In this document: one piece after another, positions 1 through 6,088 of the stretch
Numbering within the stretch: the first letter of the stretch is position 1
How the letters are laid out: each line of letters begins with the position of its first letter
NCBI GenBank assembly: GCA_013697225.1
Contig: JACCXG010000447.1
Location: 1 to 6,788 of the forward strand
Length of the DNA: 6,788 bases
Direction of reading: 5' to 3'
Source: Acidobacteriota bacterium
GTDB taxonomy: Bacteria > Acidobacteriota > Vicinamibacteria > Vicinamibacterales > 2-12-FULL-66-21
Position numbers and translations under genes: made by a program
Notes under the pieces: model-generated
Told to the model about the DNA's origin: nothing
The model's database searches: none
The model's input: only the letters and a program-made list of their open reading frames with translations

Positions 1-166
1 CCCCCGTAAGCTCGATGAACCAACCATCGGCCGAATCGTTGACGGACGCCGTTTCTGGCGCCGGCTGCGTCTCGGGCAGTTGAGCGGAGAGCCGGGACTC
101 CATTGGCCCGTGGCCCATGCCTGCCAGGAGTACAGCCGATGTGAACCACACGAGGTGTCGTCTCAC
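1..166 (-). CDS. N-terminus of a secreted protein of unknown family (partial, runs off left edge)
   Basis: On the minus strand a frame opens with GTG at 166-164 and stays open for 55 codons to the window edge. The start is supported by a strong Shine-Dalgarno sequence, GGGAGGG at 177-171, four bases upstream. The N-terminus reads VRRHLVWFTSAVLLAGMG: a short basic n-region (RR at 2-3) followed by a hydrophobic stretch, as expected of a Sec signal peptide. Cleavage is possible after the LSA at residues 26-28. The mature part begins with a Pro/Thr/Glu-rich linker and then SADGWFIELTG (residues 45-55), where the window ends. The WFIEL stretch reminds me of the start of subtilase propeptide-like regions in secreted acidobacterial S8 peptidases, but 55 residues cannot establish that. 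Later ATG codons at 118 and 103 would cut off the signal peptide, so the GTG is preferred. It lies downstream of the DUF2130 gene on the same strand, 113 bases away. Confidence 0.7.
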   Translation of the reverse strand, partial: MRRHLVWFTSAVLLAGMGHGPMESRLSAQLPETQPAPETASVNDSADGWFIELTG

Positions 167-170
167 GATA

Positions 171-177
171 CCCTCCC
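171..177 (-). promoter_or_regulatory. Ribosome binding site that sets the GTG start at 166
   Basis: GGGAGGG on the minus strand, four bases (TATC) before the GTG at 166-164. The match to the anti-Shine-Dalgarno sequence and the good spacing are the reason for choosing this GTG over the two in-frame ATGs further in. Confidence 0.65.
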
Positions 178-225
178 GGATGGACGAGTTGCGAAGCGGC
201 CGAAGCATGCCTTTCGGGCTGGCGC

Positions 226-255
226 ATCATCCCCATCCGCCCCACCATTCGTCAA
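226..255 (-). promoter_or_regulatory. Possible sigma70-type promoter for the secreted-protein gene
   Basis: On the minus strand TTGACG (255-250, five of six to the -35 consensus) is followed after 18 bases by GATGAT (231-226, four of six to the -10 consensus). Transcription would begin near 219, giving a leader of about 50 bases before the GTG at 166. The site lies just after the DUF2130 stop codon, so the secreted-protein gene could have its own promoter. The match is by eye and the -10 is weak. Confidence 0.3.
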
Positions 256-279
256 GTGCAGAGACGCAGGCGGGCGGGG

Positions 280-1455
280 TCAGGCCACCTGTTCGTCCTG
301 CGGCGGCTCCAGCGAATGGATCGGGGGCAGGGCGGGAACCAGCCCCTGCAGGTCTCCGTACATTCCCGCCACGTTCAGCGTGACCATCTCGAGCTGACGG
401 GCGCGGCGGGCCCACTGGCGCTCGGCCGCCCGGCGCTCCTGATCCAGATCCTGTCGCATCCCGGCAAACGCCTCGACAACAGCCTCGACGCGGTGGCGGA
501 AGTCCGTACCGGTCAGGTACCGATGCAGCAGTTCGAGGCGCTCTTCCTTGTGGAGGGTTGCGTGCCGCGCCTGGGCAAGCGCGAGGAGCTGGACGCGCAG
601 AATGGCGGCCACTCCCGGCACGCTTGCGAAATCCGTCACCAGCACGCCGTCGACGTAGGCAAACCGCGAGACGTGCTTTGGAAGACAGGCGGTCACCAGC
701 ACGGCCAGATCGGCGCGGTTCATGCGCTGATCACCCTTCAGCTTCGGGATCCACGCGTCGCTCCAGTGGCGCGTGTTCTTGCACTCCCACAGAATCGCCC
801 CGGCCCTGACGCCGCGGGAGTCGACCACGACATGATGCAGGTCGGCGCCCCGCACGCCCTGCGAAACCGGCCGGATGTCGTCGGTGCGACACGTCTCGCG
901 CAGAATCGCTTCAAGCTCCCCTTCGCCAGCTTCCCCCTGCAAGCCTTGCGAGCCCTGCTCCGCCTTCCGCTTCAGATCCTCGATCTGCCGCCGCATGTCG
1001 GCAAGCTGCCGTTCCTTCTCCGCTTCCTTCAGCCGATGCTCGTCGGCCACGCGGGCCTGCGTCTCCTGAACGATGCGGTGACGCTCCTCATCGAGCTGCC
1101 GCGCCAGGGTCAGCTCCAGCTCGGTGCGCTCGCGCTGGAGGTCCCGTTCGCGCCGGCGGAGCGCAAGCTCCTGCCCGCGAGCCTCCTCCAGCTGGCGGGA
1201 CTGCTCCTGCACCTGCTCCGTCAGGGCCGCGAGATCGTCCCGGCGCCGACGCTCCGCCTTCTCGAGCGCTTCCTCCCGCACCCGGCGCAGGTCCGCCTCG
1301 AGCTGCTCCTGGAAGGCCGCACGAAGGCGTTGCTCCCGCGCTGCCGCTTCCTCCTCGAATCGCCGCTTCAGCGAGGCCTCGATATCTGCCTGCAGGGCCC
1401 GGGTCAGCGGAATCCTGCCTCCGCACCCCGGACACGTAATCGACTGATCGGTCAT
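280..1455 (-). CDS. DUF2130 domain protein: coiled coil plus PD-(D/E)XK nuclease-like domain
   Basis: Protein of 391 residues. It starts with a CPGC knuckle (Cys8, Cys11; a half zinc-ribbon). A long charged Glu/Arg/Gln-rich coiled coil follows, roughly residues 26-165, ending in the family-typical LKRKAEQGSQGLQGE. The C-terminal DUF2130 (PF09903) domain carries GELEAIL, then GADLHH (Asp205), then ILWECKNT (Glu224, Lys226) and GDQR (Gln243). This is the D...ExK layout of the PD-(D/E)XK restriction-endonuclease fold. Further family landmarks are WSDAWIPKLK, YLTGTDFRHRVEA and NVAGMYGDLQG near the end. Length is normal for the family. Start choice: ATG at 1455 has GGAGGA (1465-1460) four bases upstream, whereas ATGs at 1467 and 1488 would absorb that site. 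The family is often listed as nuclease-like, but no reaction or biological role is established to my knowledge. A DNA-repair or anti-invader role is speculation. It is divergent from the isomerase gene. An ORF on the opposite strand (256-1491) is a shadow. Confidence 0.93.
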   Translation of the reverse strand: MTDQSITCPGCGGRIPLTRALQADIEASLKRRFEEEAAAREQRLRAAFQEQLEADLRRVREEALEKAERRRRDDLAALTEQVQEQSRQLEEARGQELALRRRERDLQRERTELELTLARQLDEERHRIVQETQARVADEHRLKEAEKERQLADMRRQIEDLKRKAEQGSQGLQGEAGEGELEAILRETCRTDDIRPVSQGVRGADLHHVVVDSRGVRAGAILWECKNTRHWSDAWIPKLKGDQRMNRADLAVLVTACLPKHVSRFAYVDGVLVTDFASVPGVAAILRVQLLALAQARHATLHKEERLELLHRYLTGTDFRHRVEAVVEAFAGMRQDLDQERRAAERQWARRARQLEMVTLNVAGMYGDLQGLVPALPPIHSLEPPQDEQVA

Positions 1456-1459
1456 CTCT

Positions 1460-1465
1460 TCCTCC
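1460..1465 (-). promoter_or_regulatory. Ribosome binding site of the DUF2130 gene
   Basis: GGAGGA on the minus strand, four bases before ATG 1455-1453. It decides between three in-frame ATGs (1488, 1467, 1455) in favour of the last. Confidence 0.7.
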
Positions 1466-1655
1466 ATCCGCGACTCGCCGCAGACCATTGATGCCGCAAC
1501 CTTACCGGGGAGGGGTGACAGGGCTGGTCATACACCTTTCTTTTGCCCATCGTGGGGCGTATTCGTCTCCTGATCCCTCTCCCCTTCTCCTGTTGCCTTT
1601 CTCTTGTTGGTTTTTGGCAATCCTTCTGGCGACCCTCGAGCGGCGGCACTCGGAA

Positions 1656-1661
1656 CATAAT
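1656..1661 (+). promoter_or_regulatory. Possible -10 box of the isomerase gene
   Basis: CATAAT matches five of six bases of the -10 consensus and lies 28 bases before the ATG at 1690. No acceptable -35 hexamer stands 16-18 bases upstream, so this is a weak call. Confidence 0.25.
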
Positions 1662-1677
1662 CAGCGGCGCAGGCTGT

Positions 1678-1683
1678 AAGGAG
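1678..1683 (+). promoter_or_regulatory. Ribosome binding site of the isomerase gene
   Basis: AAGGAG, six bases before ATG 1690. It fixes the start at 1690 rather than at an in-frame ATG at 1543, which would add 49 residues of low-quality sequence in front of the Tat signal. Confidence 0.75.
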
Positions 1684-1689
1684 CACACG

Positions 1690-2718
1690 ATGACGAAACC
1701 CGAGGACTCTGCCAGGGGCCCCTTCGGCCCGATCACCCGCCGCTCGGTGCTGGGTTCCAGCTTGCTGGCTGGCGCGGCGTTTCTTGCGCCGGGCATGGCT
1801 GCGGCGCCGCAGACCGGCCGGCCCGAGGCGGCCGCGCCGGCGACCCGCAGGCGCTACGACATGAAGAAGTCCATCAATCTCTGGGCATTCCCCTACCCGG
1901 AGAAGATGACGCTCGTCCAGTGCCTGCAGCTCGCGAAGGACGCGGGCTTCGATGGCATCGAGCTCAACTACGACCTGGAGTCTGATATCTCCCCGCGCGC
2001 CGGGACGCGCGAGTTCCACGAGATCCGGAAGGCTGCGGATAGCATCGGCCTGGACATCAGCGGCCTCTGCTCGTTCCTTTTCTGGCCCTATCCGCTCACG
2101 AGCAACGACGAGGCGAAGCGCAGCCGCGGGCTCGAGCTGGCCGGGCGGATGGCGCAGGCAGCCCACGACCTCGGCACCGGCAACCTGCTGGTGGTCCCCG
2201 GCGCGGTGCACATCCCCTGGCGCGACGATCACGAGCCGGTGCCGAACGATGTCTGCGACAGACGGGCGCGCGAGGCCATCGGCTCCCTCGTCAAGACGGC
2301 CGAGAGGCTGAAGGTTTCACTGAACATCGAGAACATCTTCTTCAACGGTTATCTGATGACCCCGATGGAGATGAACGCGTTCGTGGACGGGTTCGGCAGC
2401 CCGAACGTCCGCGTGCATTTCGACACCGGGAACATCATGCTCTTCCAGCATCCAGAGCACTGGATCCCCATCCTCGGCACACGCATCGGCAACACGCACT
2501 TCAAGGAGTTCACCAAGAAGGGAACCGATCACTCGCTGGAAGCCTTCCGGCCGCTGCTGGACGGCACGACCGACTGGCCAGCCGTGATGGAAGCGCTCGA
2601 CGGCACCGGATACCAGGGCTACTGCACATTCGAATACTTCCACCCCTACGCCCATTACCCGGAAGCCCTGATCTACCAGACCTCCGATTCACTCGATCGC
2701 ATCCTGGGGCGAAAGTAG
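1690..2718 (+). CDS. Tat-exported sugar phosphate isomerase/epimerase-like TIM-barrel protein
   Basis: Protein of 342 residues. The N-terminus holds a twin-arginine signal, ITRRSVLGSSLLAGAAFLA (Arg17-Arg18), with a hydrophobic core and an Ala-rich end (GMAAA, 35-39), pointing to export of a folded, probably metal-loaded enzyme. A Pro/Ala-rich linker leads to an AP-endonuclease-2/xylose-isomerase-like TIM barrel from about residue 60. Landmarks are AGFDGIELN (85-93), LNIEN (Glu214), HFDTGN (Asp245), NTHFKEF (His270) and CTFEYF (Glu315). Glu, Asp, His and Glu in these places form the divalent-metal site of the sugar epimerase/isomerase families (hydroxypyruvate isomerase, UlaE, tagatose/psicose epimerase types). 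The substrate cannot be told from sequence. An exported location makes a phosphorylated substrate less likely, so a free-sugar or polysaccharide-derived substrate is a reasonable inference. The start at 1690 is set by AAGGAG six bases upstream. The next gene begins 99 bases downstream. I see no terminator in between. Confidence 0.9.
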   Translation: MTKPEDSARGPFGPITRRSVLGSSLLAGAAFLAPGMAAAPQTGRPEAAAPATRRRYDMKKSINLWAFPYPEKMTLVQCLQLAKDAGFDGIELNYDLESDISPRAGTREFHEIRKAADSIGLDISGLCSFLFWPYPLTSNDEAKRSRGLELAGRMAQAAHDLGTGNLLVVPGAVHIPWRDDHEPVPNDVCDRRAREAIGSLVKTAERLKVSLNIENIFFNGYLMTPMEMNAFVDGFGSPNVRVHFDTGNIMLFQHPEHWIPILGTRIGNTHFKEFTKKGTDHSLEAFRPLLDGTTDWPAVMEALDGTGYQGYCTFEYFHPYAHYPEALIYQTSDSLDRILGRK

Positions 2719-2806
2719 AAGGGGCGGCGAGGAAGCCCTTGACCGGCGAAATTATGGCGAATGACCTCATCTGACACACTTCTCGTTACGATAGAGAGAG
2801 TGAAAC

Positions 2807-2812
2807 GAGAGG
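2807..2812 (+). promoter_or_regulatory. Ribosome binding site of the small four-cysteine protein
   Basis: GAGAGG, five bases before ATG 2818. It favours this ATG over the in-frame ATG at 2761 and the GTG at 2800. Confidence 0.5.
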
Positions 2813-2817
2813 TGCTC

Positions 2818-3084
2818 ATGTCCCCAGCCTCCGCCGATCGTCTCGACCATACCGGACTCCCCCGCGAAATCCGCACGCCCGCACGCCACGTGTGCCGGGG
2901 CTGCGCCTCCCGGCGCGCCCGCTTCCGCTACCGGGGGGAGATCCGGGCAGATCGCGATCACACCCTGTGCTTCCGGTGTTTCCGCGCTGAAGTGAACCGC
3001 GCCCGCGCCCGCCGCCTCTACGACGTGACCACACCGGCGCCGCTCAAGGCTGCGATGGGCAAAGCCGACCCCCTTCGGGCCTGA
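2818..3084 (+). CDS. Small four-cysteine, putative zinc-ribbon protein of unknown function
   Basis: Protein of 88 residues if it starts at ATG 2818, which has GAGAGG five bases upstream. An in-frame ATG at 2761 would give 107 residues but has no good ribosome site. It has two CxxC knuckles, CRGC (Cys26, Cys29) and CFRC (Cys51, Cys54), 21 residues apart, as in a zinc ribbon. Between them is a basic stretch with RFRYRGEIRADRDHTL, and after the second pair comes an Arg-rich helix-like segment (FRAEVNRARARRLYD). It has no signal peptide or membrane segment. Similar small proteins with a YRG...ADRDHTLCF..CFR core occur, as far as I recall, in other acidobacterial genomes, but I know of no assigned function. 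Nucleic-acid binding is a guess from the basic, metal-binding look. It ends 99 bases before the kinase gene, and its TGA lies inside the 16-base repeat. Confidence 0.78.
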   Translation: MSPASADRLDHTGLPREIRTPARHVCRGCASRRARFRYRGEIRADRDHTLCFRCFRAEVNRARARRLYDVTTPAPLKAAMGKADPLRA

Positions 3085-3097
3085 GGGGCGGCGGAGC
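3082..3097 (+). repeat. 16-base direct repeat, copy 1, overlapping a stop codon
   Basis: TGAGGGGCGGCGGAGC, whose first three bases are the stop codon of the small four-cysteine gene. It is identical to 6060-6075, and similarity continues to a shared CCATCC at 3103-3108. The copy sits upstream of the first kinase gene. GGGC and GCCC around it could form a GC-rich hairpin, but there is no T-run, so it is not called as a terminator. Confidence 0.7.
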
Positions 3098-3122
3098 CGG
3101 GCCCATCCTGCTGCGGAATTGT

Positions 3123-3131
3123 TGCTACAAT
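3123..3131 (+). promoter_or_regulatory. Extended -10 promoter element ahead of the kinase gene
   Basis: TGCTACAAT: a TGn extension directly joined to TACAAT (3126-3131), five of six to the -10 consensus. Transcription would begin near 3138, some 45 bases before the ATG at 3184. The expected -35 position holds nothing convincing, which is tolerable for an extended -10 promoter. The site suggests the kinase pair can be transcribed independently of the genes before it. Confidence 0.4.
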
Positions 3132-3183
3132 AGGCGTTTCACAGCATTTTTCTGCCTGGCGCCAGAGCGCCGGCGGATCGCCC

Positions 3184-6062
3184 ATGGCTCCGACCGTCAT
3201 TTCGCACTATCGCCTGCTCGACCGCCTGGGCGAAGGGGGGATGGGCGAGGTGTATCGCGCCGAGGACCTGCGCCTCAAACGGGAAGTGGCGATCAAGCTC
3301 CTTCGCCGGGAAGGGGGCACTTCGGCCGAGTGGCTCGCCCGCTTCGAGCGTGAGGCACGCCTCGCCTCCTCGCTCCAGCATCCCCACATCTGCACGATTC
3401 ACGAGCTCGGCGAGCACGAGGGGCAGCCCTTCATCGTCATGGAACGTCTCGAGGGGCGGACCATGCGGCAGGTGCTGGAGGGGGGAGCGCTGCCCGCCGC
3501 GCGCGTGCTGGAACTGGCACGGCAGATTGCCGAAGCCCTAGATGCCGCCCACCGCCGGGGGATCATTCACCGCGACATCAAGCCGGCCAACCTTTTCCTC
3601 ACCCACGGCGACCGGCTGAAGGTTCTCGATTTCGGGCTGGCGAAGCTTGCCGCGGACGAACCGCAGACCCGGGCCATCGACGCGTCATCTCCCACGGTGG
3701 ACGGTGGCCTGCCGCCGGACCTGACCAGAACCGGAAGCACCGTCGGCACCGCCTCGTACATGTCACCGGAGCAGGCGCAGGGGCAGCCCGTTGACGCGCG
3801 TACCGATCTGTTCTCTCTGGGCACCGTGCTCTACGAGATGGCCACGGGCAGGCGGGCGTTCGGCGGAGACGACGTGCCGCTGATTGTCATGAAGATCATC
3901 AACGGGATCGTCATCGCGCCGCGGACGGTGAATGCGTCAATTCCGGAAAGCCTCGACGCGATCATCCAGCGGCTCATGGCCGTGGACCCGCAGGCGCGGT
4001 TTCAGACTGCCGGTGAGCTGCTCACGGCGCTCCAGACGGCGGCACAGGCGCTCGCCCCGTCCTCGACTGCAGGCGTGTCCGCAGCCGCGCCAGCAACCCG
4101 CCAGCGGCGCCTGCGTACGCGCTGGATAGCCGCCGCGACCGTCGCCACCCTGCTCATGGCAGGGGTCGTCGGGCGCACGTGGCTCGCGCGGAACGGGCCG
4201 GCCCTGACCGACCGCGACAGCATCCTGATCAGCGCGATCGAGAACATTACCGGGGATCCGGTGTTCGACGAGACACTCTCTGAGGCACTGAAGGTGCACC
4301 TTGGGCAATCACCCTTCCTCGACATCATTCCGGACGGCCGGATCAGGGAGACGCTGGACCTCATGGTGGTCCCGCCCGATCAGCCGCTCACCCACGCGCT
4401 GAGCCGGCAGGTCTGCCTGCGTCTTGGCGTGAAGGCGATGCTGGAGGGATCAATCGCTCCGCTCGGCAGCCACTACGTCCTGACGCTGAACGCCACCGAG
4501 TGCGAGACCGGCGAATCCCTGGCCCGCGCGCAACGCGAGGCGACCAGCAAGGAACGGGTGCTGACGGAGCTTGGCACGATCTCGAGCGAGATTCGCACGT
4601 CGCTTGGTGAATCGCTGCCGTCGATCCAGCGGTTTGGCGTGCCGATCGAGCAGGCGACCACTCCGTCGCTGGCGGCGCTCAAGGCCTACGCGCTCGGCCT
4701 CGAGGAGCGGCGCAAGGGACGCGAGCTCGAGTCGGTGGCATTCTTCAATCAGGCGCTCGCGATCGACCCGGAGTTCGCCTCCGCCTACACGACACTGTCC
4801 ACCGTCTACGGCAGTCTGGGCGAGTGGCGGCGGAGCGAGGAGTACGCGCGCCTGGCATACGGCGTCCTGAACCGGGTGAGCGAGCGTGAGCGGCTGTTCA
4901 TCACGTATCAGTACCACGACCGTGTGACTGGAAATCAGGAGCGTGCGGCGGAAACCCTGGAGATGTGGAAGGCCGCATACCCCCGCGATTCGCGCCCGGC
5001 GAATGCGCTGGCGCTCATCCACAACCGGACCGGGCGCTACGACCGGGCCGAGGCGGAGGCACGGGATGCCCTCCGGCGCAGTCCCGGACACCCGTTTCCA
5101 CTCTCGAACCTCGCCTTTGCCCAGCGCTCCCTCGGCCGCTACGACGCAGCGCGGAAGACGGCGGAGGAAGCGGTGGCGCTCGGCGTCGAGACCATGCCCA
5201 CCCGACGTCTGCTGTACCAGCTCGGGTTGATTGCAGGAGATGGTTCGGCCGACGCACACTGGCCTGGGCGAAGGGGCGTGCGCGGGAGTTCGACATGGTC
5301 TCCGCAGAGGCGCAGGCAGCCGCCTTCGAGGGACGGCTGCGGGAGTCGGGCGCCCTGTACCAGCGCGCGAGCGACATGGCGCTTGCGCGGGGGCTCAACG
5401 GTACGGCGTCGGGGTATGCGGCGCACCTCGCCTGGACTGAAGCCTTGTACAGGAACAGGCGGGAGGCAGCCGAGAGCGTGGCGCGGGTGATCGCGCGGAT
5501 TGACACGGAGGCCGACGTGCCCGGGACGGTACCCCGGTTCCGTGCGGGTGTTGCGCTCGGGTTGGCCGGGCTCGACGCGCAGGCCCAGGCACTCGTGGCA
5601 CGAGCGGAAGCGCGCTACCCGGACTCCACATTCGTCCGCACCGTCCTGGCGCCGACCACCCGTGCGGCGATGGCACTGCGCCATGGACGGCCGGACGAGG
5701 CGATTGCCGCGCTGGAGCTTGCGAAACCAAGCGAGCTGGGTACGGTCGCCGGCTTGTTGCCGTCGTACCTGCGTGCGGAAGCCTTCCGCCAGAAAGGGGC
5801 GCTGGCGAAAGCAACCCGTGAGTACGAGAGGATCCTCTCCCACCGCGGAGTGGATCCGATGGCGCCGGTCGTGCCCCTGGCACACCTCGGCATTGCCCGG
5901 GCCCGCGCGCTGGAGGGGGATGTGGGGGGTGCGCGCCGCGGGTATGAAGAGCTCTTCGCGATCTGGAAATCGGCAGAGGATGATTTTCCTCCGCTGCTCG
6001 ACGCGCGAGCCGAGTACTCACGGCTCGGCACGGGCCGACAGCTGAGTTCCACCGGGTCTTGA
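3184..6062 (+). CDS. Transmembrane Ser/Thr protein kinase with TPR sensor domain, frameshifted near 5257
   Basis: A Hanks-type kinase. The domain spans about residues 9-280 with an intact glycine loop LGEGGMGEVY, VAIK (Lys38), the helix-C Glu57, HRD (Asp131) with Lys133 and Asn136, DFG (Asp149), the activation segment ending SYMSPEQ (Glu196) and Asp208. It should transfer phosphate from ATP to Ser/Thr. A transmembrane helix at about 314-333 separates this cytoplasmic kinase from an outside part. That part starts with ILISAIENITGDPVFDETL (347-365), a segment common in acidobacterial kinases, and continues into TPR-like helices from about residue 495. The frame ends early: after Ala691 (codon 5254-5256) the original frame becomes nonsense to a TGA at 5488-5490. 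The sensible sequence (LAWAKGRAREFDMVSAEAQ) resumes one base back at 5259 and runs to TGA 6060-6062. One added base would give about 959 residues. ATG 3184 has only a weak ribosome site, but the protein begins right where the kinase domain should. The pseudokinase gene follows closely. Confidence 0.9.
5251..5261 (+). other. Apparent one-base deletion (frameshift) in the kinase TPR region
   Basis: Up to GAC GCA (5251-5256) the kinase frame gives GDGSADA. The continuation that fits TPR-type sequence, LAWAKGRAREF, is read from CTG at 5259, leaving two bases (CA, 5257-5258) where a codon should be. There is no homopolymer and no X-XXY-YYZ slippery heptamer here, so neither the commonest sequencing error nor programmed -1 frameshifting is clearly indicated. 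It may be an assembly error or a real mutation. Confidence 0.8.
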
Positions 6063-6075
6063 GGGGCGGCGGAGC
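6060..6075 (+). repeat. 16-base direct repeat, copy 2, overlapping the kinase stop codon
   Basis: TGAGGGGCGGCGGAGC, identical to 3082-3097, with its first three bases being the stop codon of the first kinase gene. A CCATCC at 6083-6088 again follows, immediately before the GTG of the second kinase gene. It contains GGAG, but that lies 14 bases from the GTG, too far for a standard ribosome site. Confidence 0.7.
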
Positions 6076-6088
6076 TCGACCCCCATCC

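Larger units (their letters stand above)
1456..1689. other. Divergent intergenic region with a pyrimidine-rich tract
   Basis: These 234 bases separate the divergent DUF2130 and isomerase genes and must hold the promoters of both. From about 1566 to 1615 the plus strand is strongly pyrimidine-rich (runs such as CCCTCTCCCCTTCTCCTG and CCTTTCTCTTG) and ends in a TTTTT run, unlike the balanced GC-rich coding DNA around it. CATAAT at 1656-1661 is a five-of-six match to a -10 box and would start transcription about 20 bases before the isomerase ATG, but I see no good -35 at the right distance. For the minus strand no convincing promoter was found. ORFs drawn through this region have no recognisable content. 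Confidence 0.5.

Noticed and set aside
201..221. Hairpin CCGAA...TTCGG as a terminator after the DUF2130 gene
   Set aside because: The stem is only about five pairs, extension needs a bulge, and no T-run follows on the minus strand.
256..1491. Long plus-strand ORF of 411 codons opposite the DUF2130 gene
   Set aside because: It mirrors the DUF2130 frame almost exactly, has Leu/Pro/Arg-heavy low-information sequence and no domain, while the minus strand has clear family motifs and a ribosome site.
1528..2232. Minus-strand ORF of 234 codons over the isomerase start
   Set aside because: It lies opposite the Tat signal and barrel and runs through the pyrimidine-rich intergenic tract with no domain content.
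2739..2767. TTGACC as the -35 of a promoter for the small four-cysteine gene
   Set aside because: The hexamer is good but nothing resembling a -10 box lies 16-18 bases downstream; the TACGAT at 2787 is too far.
3069..3088. CCCCT...AGGGG hairpin around the small gene's stop codon as a terminator
   Set aside because: Five pairs with a nine-base loop and no following T-run; it is common by chance in GC-rich DNA.
4450..5259. Minus-strand ORF of 269 codons opposite the kinase sensor region
   Set aside because: Antisense shadow of the TPR-coding sequence, with no recognisable domain.
5251..5261. Programmed -1 ribosomal frameshift in the kinase gene
   Set aside because: The shift direction fits, but there is no slippery heptamer or evident stimulatory structure, and kinases of this type are not known to use recoding.
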